A stretch of 64,000 bases of DNA, taken from contig JBGUXY010000075.1 of assembly GCA_045118335.1 (NCBI GenBank), positions 35,564 to 99,563 on the forward strand, read 5' to 3'. Shown in pieces: positions 51,155-59,953 of the stretch; position 1 is the stretch's first letter, and each line of letters opens with the position of its first letter. A program made the position numbers and the translations under genes. The notes beneath the pieces were generated by a model that ran no database searches, was not told the DNA's origin, and saw nothing but the letters and a program-made list of their open reading frames with translations. This DNA is from W1P20-047 sp045118335. Lineage in GTDB: Bacteria; Actinomycetota; Coriobacteriia; Coriobacteriales; Eggerthellaceae.

Positions 51155-51345
51155 ATGTGCACCTCCTTCTTCGCCAACACGGGTTCCGCCCCAGAGGGTG
51201 GATCGTGCTCGAAGAATGAGAACGACCCCCTTGAGCCATGAAGACAAGGAGGTCGCGAACAGGTCGAGCCTATCTGAACAACCACCTCGGTTGGCCGCTT
51301 GCGCGATTAAACCCTTTCGGGTGCCGACTGTCTTTGGCAGCGGAA
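51155..51345 (-). promoter_or_regulatory. Probable L10 leader (ribosomal protein autoregulatory RNA)
   Basis: This untranslated stretch of about 190 nt ahead of rplJ contains GCACCCGAAAGGGTTTAATC, then CGGCCAACCGAGGTGG and a later G-rich part, as expected for the structured L10 leader that binds L10. Location and content support it; a covariance-model match was not run. The remaining 51346-51586 up to the HAD gene shows no feature. Confidence 0.5.
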
Positions 51346-51586
51346 CTGATTTGCAGTTTCATGCTGCATTTCTGCAGCCCTGCTATTTTGCCAGACGCGA
51401 AGCCCCAACGCAAGGCAACGTCCTTCTTTCTGCGCTTTTCCACCACATAACGCATGGGCAATGCGAAAACGGAAAAGCGCCTCGCAAACCGAATCGACGG
51501 CCCGGGCATTGGCGCATGGCACCTCCCAAACCCCGTGAGACCACAAATAGCCTAAAGAAGTGGGCGGCTCTTCCCTGCGCATTCTG

Positions 51587-52258
51587 CTACTGTTTGCAAA
51601 TGCGGGACACCAATGCGGGAATCTCGGCTGGGCTGCTGGCCAGATAAGTGGCGTCTGCCAGCTCCTCTGCGGTGCCGAAGCCGTACGTACATCCGATGGA
51701 TGGCAGGCCATGCACGCGAGCCAAGGTCAGGTCCTTGTGGCGGTCGCCGACGGCGATGTAGGGGCCGGCAACATCGCGGCGGATGACCTCGAAGATCTGC
51801 TCTTTCGGGGCTTCTCCGAACGCTTCCGCCGTGTAGTAGCGATTGTCGAACCACTCGTCGAAGCCGAAGGCACGGCGCGCCTTTTCACAGTACGAGATGC
51901 GACAGTTGCTAAGAAACACGAGCGTGTGACCTTGCCCTCTAAGTTGGGACAGCATTTCGGGAACACCTGCGTACAGGCGCGCTTCGCCCGTTTCGATGAG
52001 CTCGTCCATGATACGGCCAACTCGTGCAGCGGCATGCCGAGAAACGTTCCAGGGAACATCTGGGCACATAGCTCCCCATGCCTCTTGCACAGTGAGCCCG
52101 ATGTTGGCGCGCATCCGCTCTTCGGGCAGCTGGCAAGGTGGAGCTTTCCCCTGCCCTACCAACCAATCATAACCTTGCTGCAACGCTTCGCGATAGATGA
52201 CCATGCAGTCGTGCAGCGTCCCGTCGAAATCGAATATGACTGTAGCAGTGTTTCCCAT
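51587..52258 (-). CDS. HAD-family hydrolase (phosphoglycolate phosphatase-like)
   Basis: A 223-residue haloacid dehalogenase-fold phosphatase. Motif I is VIFDFDGTLHD, motif II LVFLSNCRIS, and the end motif VGDRHKDLTLA supplies the metal-binding Asp. A helical cap domain lies between residues 18 and 90. It resembles phosphoglycolate phosphatases, but the substrate cannot be stated. ATG at 52258; a GTG two codons upstream is possible. Confidence 0.85.
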   Translation of the reverse strand: MGNTATVIFDFDGTLHDCMVIYREALQQGYDWLVGQGKAPPCQLPEERMRANIGLTVQEAWGAMCPDVPWNVSRHAAARVGRIMDELIETGEARLYAGVPEMLSQLRGQGHTLVFLSNCRISYCEKARRAFGFDEWFDNRYYTAEAFGEAPKEQIFEVIRRDVAGPYIAVGDRHKDLTLARVHGLPSIGCTYGFGTAEELADATYLASSPAEIPALVSRICKQ

Positions 52259-52297
52259 GCCCACAAGGATAATGCGGTTTGAAGCTAACGCAACCCG

Positions 52298-54475
52298 CTA
52301 GCCTTCCCCGTACTCGCCACCGTCTACGGGGGGAACCGGCTCGGATTGTCCATCAGCCCCATTGCCGCTGGCAGATGCACCGCCTGTTGAGGCGTCGGTA
52401 GTTCCCCCAGCATCAGAAGAGGGTTCTTGCCCGACCTGTGCATCTTCCGTTCCGGCGCTGTCCTGCCCAGCTCCCGCTATGGTCTGCGCGGCGGATGTGG
52501 GCTCGCTTTCCACGTAGGTGATGGTAACCACATCACCTTCCTTGAAGCCCACGACCTCGATTTGCCCGGGTAGCGCAAAGTCGAAGATGGCATCGGAGCT
52601 GTCGAGCTTGATGTAGAAGTGCGAGTTACCATCGACCACGGCTTCGGTCATGACATCGATGGTTCCTGTAGCCGTCTTGATCGAATCCTCCGAGGCGCTG
52701 GTATCGATGGCCCCATTGGTGACCAGCAACGCCTTGTACGATTTCTGGGTTTCGGAGACGGTATCGCCCACCGCCACGTTCTGGTAGCGCTGAATGTCGA
52801 GCATTGCGAACTTCTTCGCCAGGCCTGCGCTGTCCTTCAGCGCCATGAAGTACGTGGGTTGGCCGTTGATGTTCAGTAGCAGCGGGAACGTGGCTTCGTA
52901 GCGCAGGTTCTGCACTTGGCCTTCAGCAGACCGCATGGCCGAATCCTCGGTGGCACCCGCCACGCTGTAGTAGTGCGCCTCGGCCGTACGCTGGTTGGCG
53001 AGCACGAAGCCCACGATGGCGTTGTCGGCAGTGGCAGACGTGACACCGGTGTAGACCCACACGTCATCGTCTTTTGCGATGTAGTTGTAGCCCAACTGGC
53101 CGTCGGTGCCGGGAGTGGTCTGCACCACGCCCTTCTGGCCAATCCAGGAGTTCAGCCAGCCATTGGTGTAGCGGCCGCGCCAGTTGTACTGCTGCACCAG
53201 CAGGTCGCTGGGATAGGCACGGTCGACCCACTGCGGGCAATCTTCGATGGCATAGTCCTGGCACTCGCCCGTGCAGGCATTCACCAGCACCACGCGAATA
53301 ATCGTCTCACCCCCGAACAGGCCGATGGTACGCGTCTGCACCGGGCACACCCACCAGGGCGTTCCTTCCTCGTCGATTTCGAACGCCTTCTCGTCGAAGT
53401 AATAGGTGGGGTACTTCAGCTGCACGTAGCGGTCGATGTTGCGGTTGAGCAGGTCGCTTTCCACGTAGTGCATGGGCTTGTCCAAGCGCACGATCTTGGT
53501 GTCCTGGCTGGGCATGTCCACAAGCACGTATGCAGGCACGCCGGTGTTCATGTTCGTGAACCACTTGAACACGTCGGCATAATTCAGCGGGCTGACGCGA
53601 ACGGGCCTGTTCTGATAGTTGATCTGCGAGTACACCGACGAAATCTCGAACTGGCTCACGTAGTCGGGGATTTCGCCGAGTGTGCGGTTGCCCAGGATGA
53701 CCGCAGATGAGCGGTCGATCACGGGGATGGAATTGTAGTCCACTTCCTGGATGTCGGTGGCAAAGTCGCAGTCCTCCACCTCCAAGATGGTCGCATAGCG
53801 ATGTGCGTTGCCCGGCCAGAACGACCACATGGCAAATGTGCCGATCACAAAGAAGATCATCACGGCAAGGGGGATGTAGCTCGCCCATCTGAAGCGCTTC
53901 GAGCGGGCGGGGCTTGCCTCCCGCTTGCCCGTGGTCCTTGTAGCGCGCCACGAAAGCGTGCGAAACGTCACGAACGCTGGTATAAGCACCAGAACGAACA
54001 GTATGAACCAGAAATCGGTGCTGTGGATGTTGATAGGCGGATGGAACCACCAGTACAGAAACGCCAGCACCAGAACGAACACGATCGCGCCCAACACGAG
54101 CCCGCGCTTCGACCATTTGGCGAACGGGTTCTTGTCGTCATCGATCACGAAGCGGGGTCGCCCACCACGCGAATCCCCCGAATCAGAATCATCCGACCCG
54201 CGTTGGCCGGATCCGCCGAACGGGTTGAATCCGATCATGCTCGCGATGACCTCGCCCCAGCTCATGTTGTCATCTGGACTGCCACCACGAGGCTGGCGCT
54301 CCCGAGACCGACCGCCATCCGCGTTGGTGGCGCTGGTCGCACGCTGCTGATGAGCGCCTTGCCCTCTGCGCTCGCGATCCTGATTCCCAGAATCAGACCC
54401 CGCATCGGCGTTTCCTTGCTTGTCCGGGTCGAATCCCACCATCCGAAAGAACTCGTCCATCGATTCTTGATCCAT
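52298..54475 (-). CDS. Large membrane protein of unknown function
   Basis: A 725-residue protein. The first 115 residues are polar and disordered (Arg, Asp, Ser, Gly), then three membrane helices (about 125-148, 155-175, 200-220). A large domain of about 400 residues with many aromatic residues follows (FDEKAFEIDEEGTPWWVCPV, then WNSWIGQKGVVQTTPG), and an acidic Ser/Gly/Ala tail. I do not recognise its family; relatives of similar length are likely in Coriobacteriia. The ATG at 54475 is preceded by GGAGG, spacing 6 nt; an in-frame start at 54490 is less likely. Confidence 0.8.
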   Translation of the reverse strand: MDQESMDEFFRMVGFDPDKQGNADAGSDSGNQDRERRGQGAHQQRATSATNADGGRSRERQPRGGSPDDNMSWGEVIASMIGFNPFGGSGQRGSDDSDSGDSRGGRPRFVIDDDKNPFAKWSKRGLVLGAIVFVLVLAFLYWWFHPPINIHSTDFWFILFVLVLIPAFVTFRTLSWRATRTTGKREASPARSKRFRWASYIPLAVMIFFVIGTFAMWSFWPGNAHRYATILEVEDCDFATDIQEVDYNSIPVIDRSSAVILGNRTLGEIPDYVSQFEISSVYSQINYQNRPVRVSPLNYADVFKWFTNMNTGVPAYVLVDMPSQDTKIVRLDKPMHYVESDLLNRNIDRYVQLKYPTYYFDEKAFEIDEEGTPWWVCPVQTRTIGLFGGETIIRVVLVNACTGECQDYAIEDCPQWVDRAYPSDLLVQQYNWRGRYTNGWLNSWIGQKGVVQTTPGTDGQLGYNYIAKDDDVWVYTGVTSATADNAIVGFVLANQRTAEAHYYSVAGATEDSAMRSAEGQVQNLRYEATFPLLLNINGQPTYFMALKDSAGLAKKFAMLDIQRYQNVAVGDTVSETQKSYKALLVTNGAIDTSASEDSIKTATGTIDVMTEAVVDGNSHFYIKLDSSDAIFDFALPGQIEVVGFKEGDVVTITYVESEPTSAAQTIAGAGQDSAGTEDAQVGQEPSSDAGGTTDASTGGASASGNGADGQSEPVPPVDGGEYGEG

Positions 54476-54958
54476 GCGTACCTCCGCCATTCGAATATGT
54501 CATTCCATTGTATACGACCTCCGTAAGAACAGGCACCACAATCGAAACCGTCACCTTCTGATAGCGAAGGAAGAGTCGAAGTATCATGGAAATCCAACAA
54601 CGCCGAACTGATGACACATTGCGCTTGCATGCAAACGGCTGGACACAAGCTCCCACGTCCGTTTTGAGCAAATCCACCCCTTCCAGGATGGCAACGGCCG
54701 CGCGGGAAGACTCCTCATGTTCAAGGAATGCCTCGCCCTCCAAGACCGCTTCAAGAGCTGGCTGGATTACTTTCGGATCGCTTATGACGACTGATAGCCT
54801 TTCAAAAAGCCGAAATCCATTGACCTGCTACAACATGATCATTGCTCGTAAATCTAAAGGCCATAGTTTCTGATAACATACATTCTATTCAAGTTCCATT
54901 GTGCCGAGCTTGCACTTCAGCAGAGCCGGTTCGTTCGCAAAGGACTATAGAAACGCTG
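54476..54958. other. Intergenic region with a fic remnant
   Basis: This stretch of about 480 bp contains the fic pseudogene fragment at 54615-54794 and an 18-bp element near 54866 that is also found near 57641. Otherwise no gene is seen. Confidence 0.5.
54615..54794 (+). pseudogene. Fic/DOC family protein fragment
   Basis: A 59-codon frame that lacks a start but reads FEQIHPFQDGNGRAGRLL, the intact Fic motif HPFxDGNGRxxR, then FKECLALQDRFKSWLDYF and ends YDD-stop. In full Fic proteins of this type, FKECL and the LDYF end are separated by roughly 60-80 residues; here they are joined, so an internal deletion and loss of the N-terminal part are likely. It is preceded by two TGA codons. Confidence 0.65.
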
Positions 54959-55483
54959 ATGAGCATCTCAAACATCATAGCCACATTGAGAGGTAACGTT
55001 TCCCCTTCTGGGGAAGCAGGCTTTTCCGATGGAGAGCTTGCAGGCAATCCTAGGTCGCAACAGCCCACCAACCGCCCTGAAGCACAAAGCGGACTGGACA
55101 TGCATTGCACTCAGTGCGGGGCGCCTCTCACCCTCGATTTAGACAATCTTCAGCGCTTCTGCCCTTATTGTGGCAATAGGATTATGGTCGACCCCGTCGC
55201 TTTCAAAGAGGTTCTCATTCAGCGAGAAATCACAAAACGAGATCAGCTAAGGTACGACAACGAGCAACGCGAGCGTGCATCAGAAGCTGCGATATGGAAA
55301 ACCAAACTCCTCATCTCTTTGGCACTTGGTGCTTTAGGGATAATGATGTTCGCTGTGGGCATTTTCATGGGCAGCGCCTCAGGCGACGGTGATAGCCCAT
55401 GGTATGCCCTTGCATTTTTATTTATCTTTCCTCTTTTTGCCGCAATCGGAATTTGGTCGTCGAATAAAGACAAGAACGACTAG
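54959..55483 (+). CDS. Zinc-ribbon membrane protein
   Basis: A 174-residue protein with a zinc ribbon (HCTQCGAPLTLDLDNLQRFC, then PYCG), a polar helical segment (EITKRDQLRYDNEQRERASE) and two C-terminal membrane helices (about 115-165). Such proteins are common in Gram-positive genomes with no known function. The start at 54959 is not certain: the ribosome site is weak, and an ATG at 55100 just before HCTQC is possible. It lies in a segment with lower G+C content. Confidence 0.65.
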   Translation: MSISNIIATLRGNVSPSGEAGFSDGELAGNPRSQQPTNRPEAQSGLDMHCTQCGAPLTLDLDNLQRFCPYCGNRIMVDPVAFKEVLIQREITKRDQLRYDNEQRERASEAAIWKTKLLISLALGALGIMMFAVGIFMGSASGDGDSPWYALAFLFIFPLFAAIGIWSSNKDKND

Positions 55484-55604
55484 GAGCTGACATCACAGCA
55501 GCCTCTGCATGCTTGCATCTTTGCACCGCAGCATATAGCGAGCATGATGTTCATCTTATTTGGTCGGCAAATGGCCAACCTGAAACTCAACGCAGACTTG
55601 CGGT

Positions 55605-57542
55605 CTATTCTCTTGCAAGCACAACCAGGTAATCATCTTCCGTGAATACATATTGAGCAAGAGTGAATCCATCTGCTTCGTATTTCACTGGATTGATATC
55701 GGCAACTCGGTAGCTGTCACCATCCTTCTGCCGCACTCCAATGAGAATGTCTCCAGTATTTGATACAGCTTGGCCAACGGAGAAAAGATCAAGAGGTTGG
55801 TTGAGGGCAACATACTGAGACGCAGCCTTCATGTAGATTTCATACCCTTCGTTAGACAGTAGATTCTCGAACAAAGGCGCCATGGAACGCTGCTGTGATA
55901 TCTGAGCAATGAGCAGTGACGACAGATGCCTGCCGATGATGAAGTCCTCGGTCCCAGTCGCCGCAACCAACTCTCTATTCCTCATGCGATGCATCTCGCT
56001 GGTAATGCTGAAGTTCGCTTTCGTTTCACTTCGAAAATCCCTCAGATAAAGAAGCAGTCTGACCGTGTTCTCGTCTTCGGATTCGCGTTTATCCTCATCA
56101 TGGTCTTGCAGAACGACAACGGAAGATGGATCGAGCTCGCAAAGCAATGCCCGTAATTCCTTTCTTTTCCGCACGTCAGCATCAGAAGTCCTCAAAGTGA
56201 TACCTTTGCGTTCCAAGGCAACCATCGTGTCAGCAGAAACCACCGATGACAAAACCCCTTGTCTATCCGATATGCAGATAGTCGAGCCCCCATGTAGGTA
56301 GTTCGCATACTCGCGTAACACAAGGTCGAGATATCCATTGACACCTAGTATGAGAATGCACACCCCTCCAACAGCAGGAGATTTGCGTCCTGACGTCGGA
56401 ATCACATCTGCTGGGATATCGAGTACTTGCAGTGCATCGTCATCCTCCTGCACGAGTATCAGGGAGTCACCTTTGCCGAAAGTCGTTCTACATGGCTCGC
56501 CAATCGCAATAGTCCCATCTGCTTTGCGCACCCCAATGGCATAAGACGACTTCAGATAGCGATTGATTTCTTCCACATTCTTCCCATAGAACTTGGGAAA
56601 GCTGGGATCCTCATCGACAATGTAAAACTCATCATCGGCAAAGTTGAACAACTCTGTGAATACATCTGACAATCCAGGTTGCCGTGAAGTATGCACCATA
56701 ATCCTGGATATGATCTCGTTCAAAGGAAGAATCTCCAGGCGTTCGATTGCTCTACTGCTTCGACCTGCTATGCGGGATTCGTCTACAGCATCCTCTCCAT
56801 GAATCGCCGCTACAATGTAGGGATCGTTGTCAACGTCGCTTTCGTTGAGGATGTGAGAACATGCAATGATGGCTTTCACGGTATCGAAATCGTTATTCGA
56901 GCTCACGATAACGTTTCGGCACGTCTCCAGTGAGCAGCGGCGCAAATCGTCAAAGCGGTAGATCGACCCCGTTCTGCATGTGAGCTTAAGTTGGCGCCTC
57001 TTTCGTGATGGCCCTAGCTTTCGTGCTATCACATCTGCCATCTCGGATCGGTCGATTTCGTCGAGGATTACAACTGTCTCAGGTTTGAGCTGGTTTCGGT
57101 TTGCCTCAATGAGTTCCCCCAAAAGAACAAGTGTCGCACTATTGAAGCCAAGAATGAGCGTATGACCAGATTCTATTACCTTGCTCTGGCCTGTTCCCAA
57201 CTCATCTGTTTTAGTCCGAATACCCTGGTTGATAAAACCGATGAGCATCGACGTAAAGAAGATGCAATACAGGATGGCTATAAGCATCAGCACAATGTAC
57301 ATGGGAGAACCCTCTGACCCATTCAGTCCTCCCTTGCCCAATACGTACATCAAGGTTATGAAAAGACTGTTATCTCCCGCCTCGCCGAATCCACCTTTAG
57401 CCACAGCAGCAAGCAATCCAATTACCAGCACAAATGCAAGCGTTACCACGAGAAGGACTTTGACCTTGGAAAGAACTCCCTGCATCATGAAATTATCGAA
57501 CCAGTATCCAGCTCTTTCTCGAAGCGTATACCGCCTGTTCAT
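55605..57542 (-). CDS. CASTOR/POLLUX-type ion channel with RCK-like domains
   Basis: A 645-residue membrane protein. Two N-terminal membrane helices (about 28-48 and 78-105) enclose a short pore-loop region (LFITLMYVLGKGGLNG). A tandem nucleotide-binding region follows: SGHTLILGFNSATLVLLGEL and VGGVCILILGVNGYLDLVL are the two Rossmann-type starts. The long C-terminus has no separate domain I recognise. Plant CASTOR and POLLUX are nuclear cation channels; bacterial relatives are uncharacterised. The ATG at 57542 has GGTGGG 7 nt upstream; GTG at 57554 is an alternative. Divergent from the XRE regulator. Confidence 0.82.
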   Translation of the reverse strand: MNRRYTLRERAGYWFDNFMMQGVLSKVKVLLVVTLAFVLVIGLLAAVAKGGFGEAGDNSLFITLMYVLGKGGLNGSEGSPMYIVLMLIAILYCIFFTSMLIGFINQGIRTKTDELGTGQSKVIESGHTLILGFNSATLVLLGELIEANRNQLKPETVVILDEIDRSEMADVIARKLGPSRKRRQLKLTCRTGSIYRFDDLRRCSLETCRNVIVSSNNDFDTVKAIIACSHILNESDVDNDPYIVAAIHGEDAVDESRIAGRSSRAIERLEILPLNEIISRIMVHTSRQPGLSDVFTELFNFADDEFYIVDEDPSFPKFYGKNVEEINRYLKSSYAIGVRKADGTIAIGEPCRTTFGKGDSLILVQEDDDALQVLDIPADVIPTSGRKSPAVGGVCILILGVNGYLDLVLREYANYLHGGSTICISDRQGVLSSVVSADTMVALERKGITLRTSDADVRKRKELRALLCELDPSSVVVLQDHDEDKRESEDENTVRLLLYLRDFRSETKANFSITSEMHRMRNRELVAATGTEDFIIGRHLSSLLIAQISQQRSMAPLFENLLSNEGYEIYMKAASQYVALNQPLDLFSVGQAVSNTGDILIGVRQKDGDSYRVADINPVKYEADGFTLAQYVFTEDDYLVVLARE

Positions 57543-57591
57543 GAAAACACCCACCTATTCCAGCACTACCCCAATCGGTTTAATATAGACC

Positions 57592-57620
57592 CTGGCAGCT
57601 AACAATTTGTTAGCTGCCAG
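57592..57620. promoter_or_regulatory. 29-bp palindrome between the channel gene and the XRE regulator
   Basis: CTGGCAGCTAACAA (57592-57605) and TTGTTAGCTGCCAG (57607-57620) are perfect reverse complements around one central T. It lies about 50 bp upstream of the channel start and 70 bp upstream of the XRE start, as expected for an operator controlling both genes. Confidence 0.65.
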
Positions 57621-57688
57621 CTATGATTTTCCATGCGATTGTTTCTGATAGCATACACGTTTTGAAGGCCTCAATCCAGACTTGGGGT

Positions 57689-57910
57689 ATGGATACTCGA
57701 CCTGAAATACGAGATCGCGTGGCGAAGCGAACAAAGGAGCTGCGACACGAAAACGGCATCACACAGCAGCAGTTCGCGCTGATGGTGGGGCTTAACCGCA
57801 GCTATCTGGCTGATATCGAAAAGGGAAACCGCAATTTCGGAATCGACACGCTCGACAAGATAGTGAGTGGGTTCGGTATGTCGTACGCGGAATTCTTCCG
57901 CAACATGTAG
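57689..57910 (+). CDS. XRE-family helix-turn-helix regulator
   Basis: A 73-residue protein consisting of one Cro/C1-type domain: IRDRVAKRTKELRHENGITQ, then QFALMVGLNRSYLADIEKG and a third helix TLDKIVSGFGMSYAEFF. It probably represses its own promoter and the divergent channel gene through the palindrome at 57592-57620. The ATG at 57689 is preceded by GGGG directly; an open frame starts earlier at 57623 without a good site. Confidence 0.8.
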   Translation: MDTRPEIRDRVAKRTKELRHENGITQQQFALMVGLNRSYLADIEKGNRNFGIDTLDKIVSGFGMSYAEFFRNM

Positions 57911-57927
57911 CTCGCAATCATCACGTG

Positions 57928-58770
57928 CTACTCCTTGGGAATGAAGCTATCGAAGACGATGCCTTGGGCACCTTCGGACCGGGCGAGGGTCAGCTCGTCG
58001 GGCGTTCGGATGGTCCACGCTAAGCAGTCGACACCCGTGACCTTGTGCACCAGCGCGAAAGTCGGCTGCCTGTAACCGGTCACCTCGTAGGAGATGAAGT
58101 TCGGCCGCGCGATCACGTTGGCAAGCATGTTCGACAGGACGAACGCGCTTGCGCCCGTCACTTGCACTTCCGCGTCGGGGTCGTAGTAGTTGTAGAAGTC
58201 CGCCGAGAGTATCCCGCGTACCACGTCGGGGCGGTTGCTTTTGAACCACCGCAACGCGAAGGGGTTAAACGACTGGACCACATAGTGGCCTTCGTAGCCG
58301 TCCAAGAGCTTCGCGGTCGCCTCCGAAAGCGCGGCGGCATCACCGTCCGCACCCACCTTGAGCTCCACGAGCAACGGAACCTGCCCGTCGATGAGGTCGA
58401 GCACCTCCTCGAATGTGGGCACGCCCTGGTCTGTCCTAAAAAGGCGCAGCTGTGCAACTTCCTCTTCGGTCATTTCCGTGATGAGCATGTCCACACCCGC
58501 CACGCGGAGCTGGGACTTGTCGTGAGTTACCACCACGGTGCCATCAGCGGTAAGCTGCACGTCCAGCTCGATTGCGTATCCCGCATCGATCGCCTGCTGG
58601 AATGCGCGCATCGAGTTTTCGGGGGCATCGCCCGCGTTGTCGAACAAACCCCGATGAGCCACGTAGGTCTGCTCAAACGGCTCGACCGCTTCGTGCGCAG
58701 GACGACCAGGCATGATGGCGAACAGGTATGCCGCAAGCAGCACGACAACGAAAGCGATGCATACGATCAC
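57928..58770 (-). CDS. Glycerophosphodiester phosphodiesterase family protein
   Basis: A 280-residue enzyme with an N-terminal membrane anchor (about 1-21) and an extracytoplasmic GDPD domain. VAHRGLFDNAGDAPENSMRA holds the HRG and N/E residues, IELDVQLTADGTVVVTHD gives the Glu-Asp and His of the metal site, and PLLVELKVG the Lys. It hydrolyses glycerophosphodiesters such as glycerophosphocholine. GGGGGAGG lies 7 nt before the GTG at 58770, so the earlier TTG frame is not used. Confidence 0.88.
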   Translation of the reverse strand: MIVCIAFVVVLLAAYLFAIMPGRPAHEAVEPFEQTYVAHRGLFDNAGDAPENSMRAFQQAIDAGYAIELDVQLTADGTVVVTHDKSQLRVAGVDMLITEMTEEEVAQLRLFRTDQGVPTFEEVLDLIDGQVPLLVELKVGADGDAAALSEATAKLLDGYEGHYVVQSFNPFALRWFKSNRPDVVRGILSADFYNYYDPDAEVQVTGASAFVLSNMLANVIARPNFISYEVTGYRQPTFALVHKVTGVDCLAWTIRTPDELTLARSEGAQGIVFDSFIPKE

Positions 58771-58912
58771 GGCTTTCCTCCCCCTGTTGGCACGCAAGCT
58801 CCCACAACCCCGACTTCAGCCCGTATACCCGTCTGAATTCGAATGGCTTCACAGGTTTCGATTTGGGGATGTAGCGCTTGTCCTTTGCGCTTTGTCCGAA
58901 AACTGTCCGAGG

Positions 58913-59623
58913 CTAGATGTAGAACTTGCGCTCTGCCGGAATGATACCCAAGGTTTCCTGCGCATCCTCCAGCGTTATGGCGGTGAGCATGGCCAGACCA
59001 CGGTAAGTAGCGGGCAAGTTGTCTGTCTGGAACAGCTCCAGGAATCGGCCCGACCAGCACAGCAGGTGGTCGCCCAAAAACTCCGCCAGCCAGTCCGGGC
59101 GGGCGGAAGCAAGCTCCGCCGCCAGCACGAGCAGGCGTCCGAACTGGTCTTCGGGATCGTTCTCGTCGTAGAGCGGGTTGATACCGCGGGCATGCAGCCA
59201 ATCGCGCAGGGCCTGCAGCGTCCATTTGTCCCCTTGCCCCTCGTCGCACATGATGGCCGATCCGAATGGCGGCGCCACACGATCTCCCTCGCCGTAAAAC
59301 AGCCGGCGGAATTCTCGCTCCAGATACTCGGGGGGCTCCATCTGTCCTTGCGCCAGCAGCATCATCGTGCGCATCAGGGGCTTGCCGTGCCCGAAGGGCC
59401 AGTTCTGCATCACGTCCATACCACGGATGGTCTGCAAGGCCCCGAGCGAGCCGCCCTCAACGGGCGGATACACGAAGCAGGCACCCAGCATGCGCAAGCT
59501 CACCGTGAAAGCTTGAATGAAGTCCCGGCTGCTCAGCGTCATGCGCAAGTTACGCTCGTCGACCACCGAATACGAGGCGAACTCGCCTCCAACCTGCTCT
59601 CCACTCGCAAAACCACTCATCAT
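58913..59623 (-). CDS. TorD/DmsD-family redox-enzyme chaperone
   Basis: A 236-residue helical chaperone. MLGACFVYPPVEGGSLGALQ in the N-terminal half and the signature YDENDPEDQFGRLLVLAAEL, followed by FLGDHLLCWSGRFLELF, match the TorD family, which protects molybdoenzyme catalytic subunits and their Tat signals before export. No molybdopterin oxidoreductase is in the window, so its partner is elsewhere. AAAGG lies upstream of the ATG pair at 59623/59620. Confidence 0.85.
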   Translation of the reverse strand: MMSGFASGEQVGGEFASYSVVDERNLRMTLSSRDFIQAFTVSLRMLGACFVYPPVEGGSLGALQTIRGMDVMQNWPFGHGKPLMRTMMLLAQGQMEPPEYLEREFRRLFYGEGDRVAPPFGSAIMCDEGQGDKWTLQALRDWLHARGINPLYDENDPEDQFGRLLVLAAELASARPDWLAEFLGDHLLCWSGRFLELFQTDNLPATYRGLAMLTAITLEDAQETLGIIPAERKFYI

Positions 59624-59646
59624 GTAGACCTTTCAATACAAAGAAC

Positions 59647-59943
59647 CTATGCAACCGTCTCGAGAGGGTCATCGACAACCGTAGCTGTATCGTACATTTC
59701 GATGGGATCGAGATCGATGCAATCTGCCAGGTCGCGTTTTCCGCTCAGATCCCAGGCAACAGCATGGTTCATAACGGTTAGCGCGTCACGGAAAACGTCC
59801 TCATCGGCAAGGGGTGAAAACACTCCACCCTTTTCCACAAGCGGAGCGATGTCAGCAAGCCTGACGCTGCCATCGGAGAAGTAGGCATAAACCTTGAAAC
59901 CATCTGCCGCAACTGCCTGCACGACTTCGGGCATATAGCTCAT
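59647..59943 (-). CDS. DUF2442 family protein
   Basis: A 98-residue protein with the DUF2442 pattern: VVQAVAADGFKVYAYFSDGS, then VRLADIAPLVEKGGVF and WDLSGKRDLADCIDLDPIEM. DUF2442 proteins often follow DUF4160 proteins in small mobile-looking operons. GGGAGG lies 5 nt before the ATG at 59943, 10 nt after the upstream stop, so the two are co-transcribed. Function unknown; a toxin-antitoxin or similar role has been suggested by context only. Confidence 0.82.
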   Translation of the reverse strand: MSYMPEVVQAVAADGFKVYAYFSDGSVRLADIAPLVEKGGVFSPLADEDVFRDALTVMNHAVAWDLSGKRDLADCIDLDPIEMYDTATVVDDPLETVA

Positions 59944-59953
59944 CACAACCTCC

